A stretch of 64,000 nucleotides of DNA from positions 1,204,764-1,268,763 of the forward strand of contig NZ_LR027842.1 in the NCBI RefSeq assembly GCF_900607225.1. Direction: 5' to 3'. Below the pieces are notes generated by a model. The model made no database searches, was not told the DNA's origin, and saw only the letters and a list, made by a program, of their open reading frames with translations. Numbering within the stretch: position 1 is the first letter of the stretch; each line of letters begins with the position of its first letter. The position numbers were made by a program, and so were the translations under genes. This document shows, piece after piece, positions 1 to 9,714 of the stretch. The stretch is from [Pseudopropionibacterium] massiliense (lineage in GTDB: Bacteria > Actinomycetota > Actinomycetes > Propionibacteriales > Propionibacteriaceae).

Positions 1-2
1 CG

Positions 3-2126
3 GATGCGACCTCCCGGATCCCGGCCAGTCTGATCGTTGCCGCGATCGCGGGGATCTGTGCGCTGGTGTGCTTCTACAACGCATGGCGGGTGCGGTGGAG
101 CGTGCCCGGTATCGCACTGGGGCTGCTGGTGATCTCTGCGATGATCCTCACCGCCGTCTACCCGTGGGCGGTTCGTAGTTTCGTGGTCAAACCCAACGAA
201 CCCGACCTGGAACGTCCCTGGATAGCGAACAACATCGAGGCGACACGAAAAGCCTTCGGGATCGATTCGGTTCAGATCACGGATTACGAGGCCGTGGACA
301 GTGTCAGTGCAGGGCAGCTGCGCGCCGACGCGGCTGCGTTGCCCGCGATCCGGTTGATGGACCCGGCCATCATCGCCCCGACCTTCGAGCAGCTCCAGCA
401 GGTGCGCGGCTACTACCGGTTCCCCTCGACCCTCGACGTCGACCGCTACAACCTGGACGGCCGGGAAACGGATTCCGTCGTCGCCGCTCGCGAGCTCGAC
501 CTGAACGCTGTCGAGGCGGGCAACACGTGGAACAACATGCACACGGTCTACACCCATGGTTACGGCCTGGTGGCGGCGTACGGCAACCGTCGCGAATCAA
601 ACGGGGAACCCACCTACTTCTCGGGAGGTATCCCGACCGAGGGTCTGATCAAGCAGGAACAGCCCCGCATCTACTTCGGTGAGGAGTCCAAACACTGGGT
701 CATCGCCGGTGCCCCCGATGGCGCGGAACCAGTGGAACTCGACACCCCTGGAGGCGGGCAGGAACACACCGAGACCAAGTACACCTACCAGGGCAGCGGT
801 GGCGTTCCCGTCGGCGATCTCCTGAACAAGACCGCGTTCGCCGTGCGTTTCGGGGACATCAACCTGCTGCTCTCCGAGAGGGTCAATCCCAACTCGCGTC
901 TACTGTTCAACCGGGTTCCCGTGGACCGGGTCAAGGAGGTGGCGCCGTTCCTGACGGTCGACTCCGATCCCTACCCGACGGTGGTCAACGGGCGTATCGT
1001 CTGGATCATCGACGCCTACACCACCACCGCTGACTACCCGAACTCGACCCGCGTCGACTGGACCCAGGCCACCAAGGACACCCGTACCAGTGGTGATCGC
1101 ACGGCCTCCGGCACGCAGGTCAACTACGTCCGCAACTCGGTCAAGGCGACAGTGGACGCCTACGACGGCACCGTCACCCTCTACGGTTGGGACGAGTCGG
1201 ATCCCATCCTCCAGACCTGGTCAAAGGTCTATCCGGGGATCATCACTCCCAAGTCCGAGATCAGCCCCGAACTGATGGCGCATCTGCGATACCCGCAGGA
1301 CCTTTTCAAGGTGCAGCGCCAGATGCTGGGGCTCTACCACACGACGAACCCGTACACCTTCTTCCAGCAGTCGGACATCTGGGAGGTGCCATCCGATCCC
1401 GTCAAGGGCGGTGAGAACGGGACAAAGGAACCCCCTTATTTCCTGACCATCAAGTGGCCCGGGGAGGAACAGGCCCACTATTCGAACACGACGGTCTTCG
1501 TCCCGCGGGGACGTGAGAATCTCTCGGTCTACATGGCGGTGAATGCGGACGCGATCAGCCCGAACTATGGTCAGCTGCGAGCGTTGAAACTCTCTGACGC
1601 CAAACAGATTCCCGGGCCGGGGCAGACGTTCAACGCGATCTCTACCAACGAGGCCGTGGCGGAGCGGCTGCTTCCGTTCAACCGTCAGGGCAACACGAGC
1701 GCCATCTACGGGAACCTGCTCACCATCCCGGTCGGTGGCGGGTTGATGTACGTGCAGCCGATCTACACCCAGACCAGCGCCACCAGCGGCGGTTATCCCG
1801 CACTGCGGTTCGTCGTGGCGCGTTTCGGTGAACACGTGGGCATCGGCGACACCCTGAAGGCGGCACTCGACCAGGTGTTCCAGGGCGACGCAGGAGCCGA
1901 GACGGGTGAAAAGCCCGTGGAGAGTTCCACGAATGGACAGCAGCAGCCCCCACCGACGTCTGAGGAGGACACCAAGGAACAGGCGAAGGCGCTGCTGAAA
2001 GAGGGCGTGACCCTGTTCGCAGAGGCTGATCAGGCGCTGAAGGCTGGTGACCTCGCCACCTATCAGCAGAAGACCAACGAGGCAAAGGCCAAGACGGAAA
2101 AGGCGCTCGCCCTGCTCAACCAGTGA
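3..2126 (+). CDS. UPF0182 family membrane protein, C-terminal part (5' end outside window)
   Basis: The reading frame is open from the window edge, so the start lies upstream; the first in-window GTG (66) is not a credible start. Recognised as UPF0182 (COG1615) from the RYNLDGRETDSVVAAREL stretch and the THGYG motif. Members are usually near 950-1000 residues with several N-terminal helices, so roughly the last two thirds is present: one or two hydrophobic segments at the left edge, then a long extracytoplasmic domain. The C-terminus is rich in Glu, Lys, Gln and Ala and probably helical. Function of the family is unknown. The stop overlaps the end of the convergent M16 gene by 11 bases, with no terminator between. 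Confidence 0.9.
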   Translation, partial: DATSRIPASLIVAAIAGICALVCFYNAWRVRWSVPGIALGLLVISAMILTAVYPWAVRSFVVKPNEPDLERPWIANNIEATRKAFGIDSVQITDYEAVDSVSAGQLRADAAALPAIRLMDPAIIAPTFEQLQQVRGYYRFPSTLDVDRYNLDGRETDSVVAARELDLNAVEAGNTWNNMHTVYTHGYGLVAAYGNRRESNGEPTYFSGGIPTEGLIKQEQPRIYFGEESKHWVIAGAPDGAEPVELDTPGGGQEHTETKYTYQGSGGVPVGDLLNKTAFAVRFGDINLLLSERVNPNSRLLFNRVPVDRVKEVAPFLTVDSDPYPTVVNGRIVWIIDAYTTTADYPNSTRVDWTQATKDTRTSGDRTASGTQVNYVRNSVKATVDAYDGTVTLYGWDESDPILQTWSKVYPGIITPKSEISPELMAHLRYPQDLFKVQRQMLGLYHTTNPYTFFQQSDIWEVPSDPVKGGENGTKEPPYFLTIKWPGEEQAHYSNTTVFVPRGRENLSVYMAVNADAISPNYGQLRALKLSDAKQIPGPGQTFNAISTNEAVAERLLPFNRQGNTSAIYGNLLTIPVGGGLMYVQPIYTQTSATSGGYPALRFVVARFGEHVGIGDTLKAALDQVFQGDAGAETGEKPVESSTNGQQQPPPTSEEDTKEQAKALLKEGVTLFAEADQALKAGDLATYQQKTNEAKAKTEKALALLNQ

Positions 2127-3429
2127 GCGTGGTCTGGATTCCGGCGGCCTGCAGGCCGGGCTTGAGCGCCTCGGCCGGGCCGCCGATCACGATGGTGACG
2201 TCCTCGGGGCGGATGTTCGCTCGCCAAGCGGTGTTGACCTGTTCTGTCGTGGCATTGGCCAGGGCAGCGCGGTGGTGATCCACGAAGTCGGGGTCGAGGT
2301 CCGCAGCGATCAGGGCCGCGGCCTGGACCGTGATGTCGGCTGCCGTCTCGTACCGCAGAGGAGAGGCCTGTACCAGATAGCGGGCGGCATCCCTGACCTC
2401 GTCATCGGTGAAGGGGTCGGGTGACAGGAGCGCATCCAGGATACGAGCGGTGGCATCTGCTGCTGAGGTGTTGCTCAGGGCTGTCTCCAGCATGAGAGAG
2501 CCCCCCGTGCGGCGTGCCGACACCCCACCCGAAACGCCGTAGGTGTACCCGAGACGTTCGCGGAGCTCCAGGTTCAGGCGACTGGCGAATGCCCCGCACA
2601 AGATGTGCCCGCCCAGTTTGAGGGATGCCCAGGCAGGGTCCCGGCGACCAGGGGTTGGGACGAATGCCTGGACCACGGTCTGGGCCGCATGCGGGAGATC
2701 GACCAGCACGATTCCGGGGCGGCCGGGGATTCCTTGAGGAGGCGGCGAAGGGGCGCGGGTGCCCTGCCAGGTCTCCAGGGGAGCCACGAGCTCCTCCGGG
2801 TCCAGGCCCTTCAGATCGCCGGCGAGGATCAACGTCGAGCCATCGGGTACCCATGTGCGTTCATGCCACTCCCGGGCTGCTTCACGGGTGATCGCCCCCA
2901 AGGTCTCGGGGGAGCCTGCGAGGGGACGTCCCTCGCGTTGTTCCGAGCCGAACAAGGAGGTGTGCAGGGTTTCCCGGGTGACAGCCGTGGGGGAGGCCAT
3001 CCTGGTTCTCCAAGCGGCAATCTGGGTCTCGACGTGATGAGCCAGGTCGGGCTCATCGAAGGCCGGCTCCCTGACCACGGAAGCGAACAGCTCCAGTGCC
3101 TTCGGCAAGCGGCGGGCCGGTGCGCTCAGACCCAGACGGGTGTACCCCCACGTGGATTTTCCGAGCAGTGTGGCTCCTTGCAGTTCAAGCCGCTCCACGA
3201 CGTCGGGCAGGGTGATGGTGGCCTCGTCGCAGGAGTGCAGGACCACGGTGGCCACCCCTTCCAATTCGCGAGGCTCGGCTTCGAGAGGGGCGGGAAGCAC
3301 CAGCTCCACGGAGGCGAGGGCCTGGCCTGGCAGATCGATGAAAGCAACATCCAGCCCTGAGCCGAGTGAGGAGCGAAGTAGTTTCGGGAAATGCCACGGG
3401 CGTGGTTCCACTATGGCGGGACGGATCAC
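2116..3429 (-). CDS. M16 family peptidase-like protein, catalytically inactive partner
   Basis: A 437-residue protein with the two-lobed insulinase/processing-peptidase fold. The C-terminal lobe has the usual RERLGYTYGVSGG segment. No HxxEH zinc motif is visible, so it should be the non-catalytic half of an M16B heterodimer, as known for mitochondrial processing peptidase and several bacterial pairs. Its ATG overlaps the stop of the upstream active M16 gene (ATGA), which supports co-translation and complex formation. No signal peptide is seen. The natural substrate cannot be told from sequence. Confidence 0.88.
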   Translation of the reverse strand: MIRPAIVEPRPWHFPKLLRSSLGSGLDVAFIDLPGQALASVELVLPAPLEAEPRELEGVATVVLHSCDEATITLPDVVERLELQGATLLGKSTWGYTRLGLSAPARRLPKALELFASVVREPAFDEPDLAHHVETQIAAWRTRMASPTAVTRETLHTSLFGSEQREGRPLAGSPETLGAITREAAREWHERTWVPDGSTLILAGDLKGLDPEELVAPLETWQGTRAPSPPPQGIPGRPGIVLVDLPHAAQTVVQAFVPTPGRRDPAWASLKLGGHILCGAFASRLNLELRERLGYTYGVSGGVSARRTGGSLMLETALSNTSAADATARILDALLSPDPFTDDEVRDAARYLVQASPLRYETAADITVQAAALIAADLDPDFVDHHRAALANATTEQVNTAWRANIRPEDVTIVIGGPAEALKPGLQAAGIQTTLTG

Positions 3430-4694
3430 GATGCACCCTTCGGCAAGTAGTGAAGCTGGCTGGACGAGGGGCGATTCGTGAGCACACGGAACACATCGTC
3501 GGAGGTCACAGCCGCGAGGTCGGCCAGTCGGTTGTTGATCAGCGCCGGATCACCCATGGTCGTCCATGTGTCGGCCGTGGCTTCCGCGCGGTCCTCGACG
3601 GCGGCAAGCTCGAGGAGCCAGCCGCGTTCGTACTGGGCCTTGGCCCGCTCCAGCTCCTGTTCGGACGGGGCTTCCATGTCAGCCAGTTCTTCCAGGATCG
3701 CCTCGGCCAGCTCCCGGGTATCCACCCCATCCGCGGGCCTTGCGCTCAAGGACGCGATGGAAGGGGAACGGAGATGACCCAGCAGCGTGCCGTGCACTTC
3801 GTGGGCGATACCCCGTTCTCTGACGAGCCGACGATGGAGACGGGACGCGTGCCCATCCGAGAGCACGGACAACCCCAGTTCCAAGGCCATGAGGCCGGGC
3901 GTGCCGGCCGCCGGAGCCTGCCACGAGCAGTACACCAGGGGATGGGGGACCTCTCCGGTGACGGTGATGTTCCCACCCGGCAGCGTGGATTCCGTGATGG
4001 CCTTCCGTGGGGGCGGGGAAAGATCCTCGAGATCGCCGAAGTATCGCTCGACCAGGTTGATGGTCTCATCCGGGTCGAGTGCCCCACAGACTACCAGTTT
4101 TGCATGTGAGGGGCGATACCATCTCGAGTGGAAGGCCGTCACCTCAGCCAGGCTCGCTGCTGCCAGGTCCGCCATGGAACCTATGGGCAGGTGCCCGTAA
4201 GGATGTCCGGAACCGAAGTGTTGCCCCACCAAACCCGCCAACAGATCCCCGTAGGGCCGGTTGTCGTAGCGTTGACGCTTCTCCTGGGCCACCACGTCAC
4301 GTTGGGCGTCGAGATTTTCCTGCGTCACCGCGAGGCTGCGAAGACGATCCGCTTCCAGCCACAGCACCAGTTCCAGGGCCCCTACCGGTACGCACTCGTG
4401 ATAGACCGTGCGATCGGTGGATGTGAAGGCGTTGACGTTGCCGCCCGAGGCCTCGATCACGGACATGTGCTCCCCCGGGGCCACCCTGGAGGAGCCCTGG
4501 AACATCAGGTGCTCGAAAAGATGGGCGAAACCCGTGCGTCCCGGGGTTTCGTCGACGGATCCCACCTGAAAACTGAGATTGACGGCCACGGCGGGAGCGT
4601 GCGGATCGGGCAGCAGAGCAAGCTCAAGTCCATTTCCCAACCGATATCTGACAACGGTGAATCCGGACGATACGGGAAATCGGGTATCGGCCAC
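3426..4694 (-). CDS. Zinc-dependent M16 family peptidase, active subunit
   Basis: A 422-residue protein with the inverted zinc motif HLFEH at residues 58-62 and the expected third ligand Glu138, 76 residues on. This is the catalytic half of the M16 pair; family members cleave short or unfolded peptides inside a closing chamber. There is no signal peptide, so it should act in the cytoplasm. It starts 3 bases after the DUF3040 stop and overlaps the inactive partner by 4 bases, so all three genes look like one transcript. Confidence 0.92.
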   Translation of the reverse strand: MADTRFPVSSGFTVVRYRLGNGLELALLPDPHAPAVAVNLSFQVGSVDETPGRTGFAHLFEHLMFQGSSRVAPGEHMSVIEASGGNVNAFTSTDRTVYHECVPVGALELVLWLEADRLRSLAVTQENLDAQRDVVAQEKRQRYDNRPYGDLLAGLVGQHFGSGHPYGHLPIGSMADLAAASLAEVTAFHSRWYRPSHAKLVVCGALDPDETINLVERYFGDLEDLSPPPRKAITESTLPGGNITVTGEVPHPLVYCSWQAPAAGTPGLMALELGLSVLSDGHASRLHRRLVRERGIAHEVHGTLLGHLRSPSIASLSARPADGVDTRELAEAILEELADMEAPSEQELERAKAQYERGWLLELAAVEDRAEATADTWTTMGDPALINNRLADLAAVTSDDVFRVLTNRPSSSQLHYLPKGAS

Positions 4695-4697
4695 GAT

Positions 4698-5084
4698 TCA
4701 AAGATCGCCGCCCTGCTGACGCTTGCGCCAGCGTTCTTCCAACTTGTTCATGAAGTCCGTTCCGGAAACGGAGGGGCGGGTGGACCTGCTGGAGAGGCGT
4801 GTCGTATCCGTCTGACCCTCCACTCTGGGCCATGCGCTGATCCCGGTGATCGCTGCGATGAGCATCATGACGAAGCCGATGATGGAGATCACCGGCTGGA
4901 ACTGGACCCCGAGGATCAGAGCGGTCAGTCCCGCCACGAAGACCACCCCGGCGAAGGCGGCGCGGCGACGCTGGACGCGGAACTGAGGAGCACCCCTCAG
5001 GGTGTCTGCGAATTTCGGGTCATCGGCGAGCAGCGAGGCCTCAAGCTGGTCCAAGCGCTTTTGCTCCTGCTCAGACAAAGCCAT
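4698..5084 (-). CDS. DUF3040 domain membrane protein
   Basis: A 128-residue protein beginning MALSEQEQKRLDQLEASL, the hallmark N-terminus of DUF3040, a family almost confined to actinobacteria. A charged amphipathic head is followed by two adjacent membrane segments and a basic tail rich in Arg and Lys. The frame is open further upstream, but ATG 5084 is chosen because it matches the family start and has an AGGAGA ribosome site. Function is unknown. It is the first gene of a likely transcript with the M16 pair; a gap of 76 bases separates it from the transglutaminase gene. Confidence 0.88.
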   Translation of the reverse strand: MALSEQEQKRLDQLEASLLADDPKFADTLRGAPQFRVQRRRAAFAGVVFVAGLTALILGVQFQPVISIIGFVMMLIAAITGISAWPRVEGQTDTTRLSSRSTRPSVSGTDFMNKLEERWRKRQQGGDL

Positions 5085-5160
5085 CGTGGTCTCCTGTCCT
5101 GGTTCTTCGGGCACCCCGTCCCTGCCATTGTAGGTGCCCTGCTGGATGGGTGGGAAAAGG

Positions 5161-7320
5161 CTATCGCGAATCGCGGTCCGGTTCTCCGCCACGGGCGTTC
5201 CTCGACGGCCACAGGGATGCGGGAAACAGGAACGCCAGCAGACGTTTCAGGGTGGGGACGCCCCTGCGAAGCTCACGGGTCAGGAGCCTCACGCGCTCAG
5301 GAAGCTGATTCGTCGGTGGGGATTCGCGGGCGAACTGGGTGCGCTGCACGACCTCGGCCACCTCGAGCAGATGTGCTGCCGTGCCCTCGGGAAGATCGGG
5401 CCCCATGGCCTTGGCCGCTTCGACGGGCGAGCCCGGCAGAAAAACTCGGCCGAGATCCCGGTGGGAAGCTGCCAGTTCACGCCACGCGGCGGCGGCAGCG
5501 GGCGCCGGGGGTTGCCCGTTGCGCAGGCGCCAGGCGCGTAGGGACAGTCGTACCACGGCGGGGGAGAGCAGCAGCAGAAGCGCGGGAAGCGTCCAGATCA
5601 GCCAGGTCCAGTTCGCAGAGCTGCTCCTGGATGTTCCCGGGGTTGTCTGCTCTGAGGATGGCGTCGGTTCGGTGGGCCGGGGTTCGGGGGATGCGGCCTG
5701 CGTGCTCGGAGGCGTCATGGGTTCGGAACTCGGCGGAGACGGTGAGGAGTTCTCCCCCGTGGTGGAGGAACCGATGGACTTGGTCGGTTCAAATGGCAAC
5801 CAACCCAGACCTTCGAAATACAGCTCGGGCCAGGCGTGCATGTTGTCGGTGGTCACCTTGTAGCCCTCCCCGTCCCGTGTGCCACCCGTGAAACCGATCG
5901 CGACGCGCGACGGAATGCCCTCGAGCCGAGCGAGTATCGCCATGGCCGTGGCGAAGTGGATGCAGTAACCGGCCTGGTCCTTCAACAGGAAGGCGCTGAT
6001 GGTTTCCGTTCCGGTCGATGCGGGGGCCTGAAGGGTGTAGGTGAACCTGTCGGAGGTCAGATATTCCTCGATCGCCTTTGCCTTGGCGCCATCGGTACTC
6101 GCGTTTCCGGTGATCTTGGCGGCCAGGCCCCGAACCTCGTCGGAGATGCCGTCGGGAATCCTGAGGGTTTCCTCACCCGCCGGGTCCGATCCTGCACGAG
6201 CAGTTGCCAGGGATGCTCCTCCGGTCGGGATCACGGAGGTGACCCGATATTCCAGGTTCGCTGTCTGATCCGCTCCCCGATCACCCGTCGCCACCACGGA
6301 GAGGGTGTTCTGATCGAAACCCCAGTTTCCGGACGCGTCGAAACCGTCGACCGCGAAAGGAGCCGGCAGGTACTGGGAGGGAAAGCGCATCGAGACGTTG
6401 ACGTCAATCCTTTCCCCAGGGGCGTCGTAGGCCTCTCGGATGCCTGAGCTGCGCAGCCTCATGGATTCCAGCTGTGCGCCGTCGGTGGTCAGATGGGTCA
6501 GGGCCGTGGTGCGTAGGTAGTGGGGTTTTTGATCGCTGGCGCGATACGTGAGAACGTCGACGGGGTTCGGGCGTTGCAGATTGCGACTCAGCTCGATGGT
6601 CGGGTCGCTGAGCTGGATGGGTTTGTCGGTGCCGCTGTTCAACCAGGGTTGTTTGTGGCCCATGGGCAGGACGGATGTGATACCCAGGGTCAGGGCCGCG
6701 GCCGCCGTGGCGGCGATCAGACCGACGAACCAACGTGCCAGTTGGAATCCTGTTCCGCCGCGGGCAATGCCCGGTCCACCGGCTGTGAGCAGGATCGCGA
6801 CATAACCGCCCGCAACCAGCAGGAAACCCGTGAAGCCGAGATCGGTGGGATGCACGAGCGCGGTGAGGGCATACGGCAGTGCCAAGGGGGCAATCACCCA
6901 GGCCGGTTGTTCCAGGGATTCGGCCAGCACGTAGGAAACCAGCCACAACACGAATGCCAGGAGCAGCAGTAGCCAACCCAGCGCGGGATGATCGGGAATC
7001 GGCGGCCGCGACTCTCGCAGGAACTGGAAACCGCTGGTGAGCAGGTTCGGAATTCCGGTCACTGGGGAACCAGTCGGTGCAACGGTCGTTCCCAGCCAGA
7101 TCAGCAGGACCGTTCCGGACAGGGCAGCCAGTGTCACGGACCAGGAACGTCTCAGGCGGAGCAGCGCGACCGCGGCGCCGATCAGGCCGGGCAGCCCGAT
7201 CGTCAGGAGCAAGGACCACGAGAACACGGGGGCGGCGAACAGGGGGCCGAGGGAGAGCATGGACAGGGTCACCGCGACCGAGATCACCGGGGGCAGGAGA
7301 GCTGAGGATCTGTTGTTCAC
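5161..7320 (-). CDS. TgpA-like membrane transglutaminase domain protein
   Basis: About 719 residues. An N-terminal block of several membrane helices is followed by an extracytoplasmic region with a transglutaminase-like core, a Pro/Ser/Thr-rich linker, one more membrane helix (LIWTLPALLLLLSPAVV) and a cytoplasmic tail. The catalytic pair is visible: Cys453 in GYCIHFA and His495 in NMHAWPEL, with an acidic residue in FEPT as the third member. GTG 7320 is chosen because it overlaps the DUF58 stop (GTGA). MoxR, DUF58 and TgpA-type genes form a very widespread operon, thought to assemble or process cell-surface proteins. Confidence 0.92.
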   Translation of the reverse strand: MNNRSSALLPPVISVAVTLSMLSLGPLFAAPVFSWSLLLTIGLPGLIGAAVALLRLRRSWSVTLAALSGTVLLIWLGTTVAPTGSPVTGIPNLLTSGFQFLRESRPPIPDHPALGWLLLLLAFVLWLVSYVLAESLEQPAWVIAPLALPYALTALVHPTDLGFTGFLLVAGGYVAILLTAGGPGIARGGTGFQLARWFVGLIAATAAAALTLGITSVLPMGHKQPWLNSGTDKPIQLSDPTIELSRNLQRPNPVDVLTYRASDQKPHYLRTTALTHLTTDGAQLESMRLRSSGIREAYDAPGERIDVNVSMRFPSQYLPAPFAVDGFDASGNWGFDQNTLSVVATGDRGADQTANLEYRVTSVIPTGGASLATARAGSDPAGEETLRIPDGISDEVRGLAAKITGNASTDGAKAKAIEEYLTSDRFTYTLQAPASTGTETISAFLLKDQAGYCIHFATAMAILARLEGIPSRVAIGFTGGTRDGEGYKVTTDNMHAWPELYFEGLGWLPFEPTKSIGSSTTGENSSPSPPSSEPMTPPSTQAASPEPRPTEPTPSSEQTTPGTSRSSSANWTWLIWTLPALLLLLSPAVVRLSLRAWRLRNGQPPAPAAAAAWRELAASHRDLGRVFLPGSPVEAAKAMGPDLPEGTAAHLLEVAEVVQRTQFARESPPTNQLPERVRLLTRELRRGVPTLKRLLAFLFPASLWPSRNARGGEPDRDSR

Positions 7321-8567
7321 CGGGCCTCCCGCTGGGCGACGAGTCGACTCCAGGCCTGTGTGACGGATGTGTCGGGGCCGAAGGTCGCCACGTTCCACCC
7401 GGATGTGGTGAGCAGTCGGCAGGCCTCCTCGTGGGCGACCACCACCTCCACCGGGAGACGAAAAGCACGCGCGTCCGGGACCAGGGCATCGATGTCGGCG
7501 ACCCTGGTCGTCGCTGCAGCGAGTGCTGCTGCGTCACGGGAGTGGAGCAGGCCGAGTCCGGCGACCACGGCTCGTGCGGTCCCGAGGGCATCCGGGTCTG
7601 CGAGACAGTCTTCCAGGAAGGAACGTCCGGATGGTTCGACGTCGGTCACGGTGGCCAGCAGCCGGGACGCGGCGCCCGTTGATTCGCCGTTGACAGGGCG
7701 GAAGATCACTCCGTCGGAGCCGAGAAGACCGACCCTGAGACGATCGCGAAGAAGCTCGACCGCCAGGGAAGTGCACAGCGACAGCACCCATTCCAGCGTG
7801 GAGTTGGGTCCGCTGCCGATGTGCGCAGTGGCCCGTGTGTCAACGATGATCGTCATGGCCGGATCCCAGGGCTGCTCCTCCAGGCGGACCATCAGCTCAC
7901 CACGTTTTGCACTCATCCTCCAGTGCACGCGACGCATTCCGTCGCCGTGACGGTGTTCGCGTACCAGGACGTCATCGGTACCCGCGTTCCCGATGCGCTG
8001 CGGGGTGGCGTCCCCGCTGGCCCCCGACGCCCGGCCACCCCTGGGGAGGGCCAGAGGCCACAGCCTCGGCGTCACGCGCAGCGACGTGGTGTGTTCGGTT
8101 GCCTGCCAACTGCGCCAGGCAACCCCGAAGGCGTCGGAATTGCGTACCAGCAGGGGGCCGATCCGGAAGTGGCCGCGCTGTTGGGTGGCGATGTCGTACC
8201 CGGCTGCCTGGGTCCAGCGTCCCAGGCCGCGAATGAGGTCGAAGGTTGCATCGCGCCCCAGCGCGTCGGGAAGCCGATCACGAAAACCGAGCGCGGAGAA
8301 GGAAACCGTCCTGCTGCTCGTGACCAACAGGCGTACCCGGGCCGCATCCCCGACGGGCAGGGAATCGGGCACGACGGACCGTTCGCAGGTGAGGCGTGGT
8401 GGCAGAGCCATCACGATCACGAGCCCCAGGACGGGTAGCGACAGGATGAACACCCCCACCCACGCCAGATCGGGTTCGCCGATCATGGTTGCTCCCGCGG
8501 CGATGAGGCCACCGAACATCAACATCGTCAGGCCGCGTCCCGTGAGCCCGAATCGGAACCCCTGCAT
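7317..8567 (-). CDS. DUF58 domain protein of the MoxR-associated operon
   Basis: About 416 residues starting MQGFRFGLTGRG, with two N-terminal membrane helices and a von Willebrand A-like DUF58 core. The family signature is clear: VREHRHGDGMRRVHWRMSAK, followed by LMVRLEEQPWD. The start at 8567 lies one base past the MoxR stop, and the end overlaps the transglutaminase start by 4 bases, so the three genes are tightly coupled. DUF58 proteins are the usual partner of MoxR ATPases; the exact role is not settled. Confidence 0.92.
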   Translation of the reverse strand: MQGFRFGLTGRGLTMLMFGGLIAAGATMIGEPDLAWVGVFILSLPVLGLVIVMALPPRLTCERSVVPDSLPVGDAARVRLLVTSSRTVSFSALGFRDRLPDALGRDATFDLIRGLGRWTQAAGYDIATQQRGHFRIGPLLVRNSDAFGVAWRSWQATEHTTSLRVTPRLWPLALPRGGRASGASGDATPQRIGNAGTDDVLVREHRHGDGMRRVHWRMSAKRGELMVRLEEQPWDPAMTIIVDTRATAHIGSGPNSTLEWVLSLCTSLAVELLRDRLRVGLLGSDGVIFRPVNGESTGAASRLLATVTDVEPSGRSFLEDCLADPDALGTARAVVAGLGLLHSRDAAALAAATTRVADIDALVPDARAFRLPVEVVVAHEEACRLLTTSGWNVATFGPDTSVTQAWSRLVAQREAR

Positions 8568-8568
8568 G

Positions 8569-9540
8569 TCAGTTCCGGTGTGGTGGCTGGGTGGTGTTGA
8601 CGATGCGTGTGATGACGCTCTCGTTCGACTGACGGGCGATTTGCGCATCCACGGTCAACAAGACCCTGTGGGCCAGCAGCGGAACGGCCAGGGTCGCGAC
8701 ATCCTCCGGGATGACGTAGTCGCGTCCTTGGAGGGCGGCCTCGACCCGGGCCGCGCGCATCAGGTGGACGCAGGCGCGGGGACTTGCGCCGAGACGGAGC
8801 TCCGGGTCGGCGCGGGTGGAGCTCACGAGCCTCACGATGTAGTCGTTTATCACGGGCGCGACGTAGATCCCCTGCATTGCGGCGATGGCCCTTTCCACAT
8901 GGGCGACGTCCGTGACGGGGCGGACTGCGGTGAGTTGATCTCCTCCTGCCTGGGCCGTGAGCATGGCCATTTCTGCCTGGTGTCCGGGATAGCCCATCTC
9001 GATTCTCGCCATGAAACGGTCACGCTGGGCCTCTGGTAGTGGATAGGTGCCCTCCATCTCGATCGGGTTCTGGGTCGCCACCACCATGAAGGGCTGTTTG
9101 AGCTGGTAGGTCTGCCCGTCTGCGGAAACCTGTCCCTCGGCCATTGCCTCCAGCAGCGCGGACTGGGTTTTCGGTGATGCCCGGTTGATCTCGTCCCCCA
9201 GCACGATGTTGGCGAAGATGCCGCCGGGTTTGAACTCGAACTCACGACTCTGCTGGTTGAAGACCGACACTCCGGTGACATCACTCGGAAGCAGGTCGGG
9301 GGTGAACTGGATGCGGCTGACCGCCCCCGAGATGGAACGTCCGAGAGCCTTGGCGAGAACGGTCTTGCCGACCCCGGGCACATCCTCGAGCAGGAGATGT
9401 CCCCGTGCGAGCAGCACCAGAACCGCCATGTGTATCTGGTGTGGCTTGCCCTCTATGACGCTGCCGATCGACTGTTTCACCTGGTTCGCCAGCGCACTCA
9501 CCTCGGCCAGCGCCAGGGGGGTTGCAGCGGTCTGGGTCAT
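8569..9540 (-). CDS. MoxR family AAA+ ATPase
   Basis: A 323-residue AAA+ protein with Walker A GVGKT at residues 56-60, Walker B in VLGDEINRASPK, the sensor segment VVATQNPIEMEGTYPLPEAQ and the AAA_lid_2 C-terminus, all typical of MoxR. Family members act as chaperones for maturation of VWA-domain partners; the following DUF58 gene is the expected partner. The frame is open upstream to 10071, but the family N-terminus and an AGGAG site support ATG 9540. It is divergent from mraZ, so 9541-9714 should hold both promoters. Confidence 0.93.
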   Translation of the reverse strand: MTQTAATPLALAEVSALANQVKQSIGSVIEGKPHQIHMAVLVLLARGHLLLEDVPGVGKTVLAKALGRSISGAVSRIQFTPDLLPSDVTGVSVFNQQSREFEFKPGGIFANIVLGDEINRASPKTQSALLEAMAEGQVSADGQTYQLKQPFMVVATQNPIEMEGTYPLPEAQRDRFMARIEMGYPGHQAEMAMLTAQAGGDQLTAVRPVTDVAHVERAIAAMQGIYVAPVINDYIVRLVSSTRADPELRLGASPRACVHLMRAARVEAALQGRDYVIPEDVATLAVPLLAHRVLLTVDAQIARQSNESVITRIVNTTQPPHRN

Positions 9541-9631
9541 GGGGCTCCTCGGGGCTAGCGACGCTTTTCTGACGTGGATGAAGCCTAGGGCATCGACCAA
9601 ACACGCCCAACGGGTGAGGACACGCGTTGAG

Positions 9632-9698
9632 TGGAGCTGTGATGGAGGAAAGTGGGGTAGTGTGGGGGCAAATGGAGCGAAGTGGGGGCTTTGTGGAG
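9632..9698 (+). promoter_or_regulatory. Candidate MraZ operator: seven TGGRG boxes about 10 bp apart
   Basis: TGGAG or TGGGG begins at 9632, 9643, 9653, 9663, 9673, 9683 and 9694, one per helical turn, ending at the mraZ ribosome site. In E. coli and other bacteria MraZ represses its own dcw promoter by binding direct TGGGN repeats spaced by 5 bases. The match in motif, spacing and position supports an autoregulatory site. The box count is higher than the usual three or four. Confidence 0.75.
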
Positions 9699-9714
9699 GA
9701 GAGGGGGTTTCCGG

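Noticed and set aside
4128..5891. Open frame of 587 codons on the plus strand across M16, DUF3040 and the transglutaminase gene
   Set aside because: It runs across three well-supported minus-strand genes and shows no homology-like motifs.
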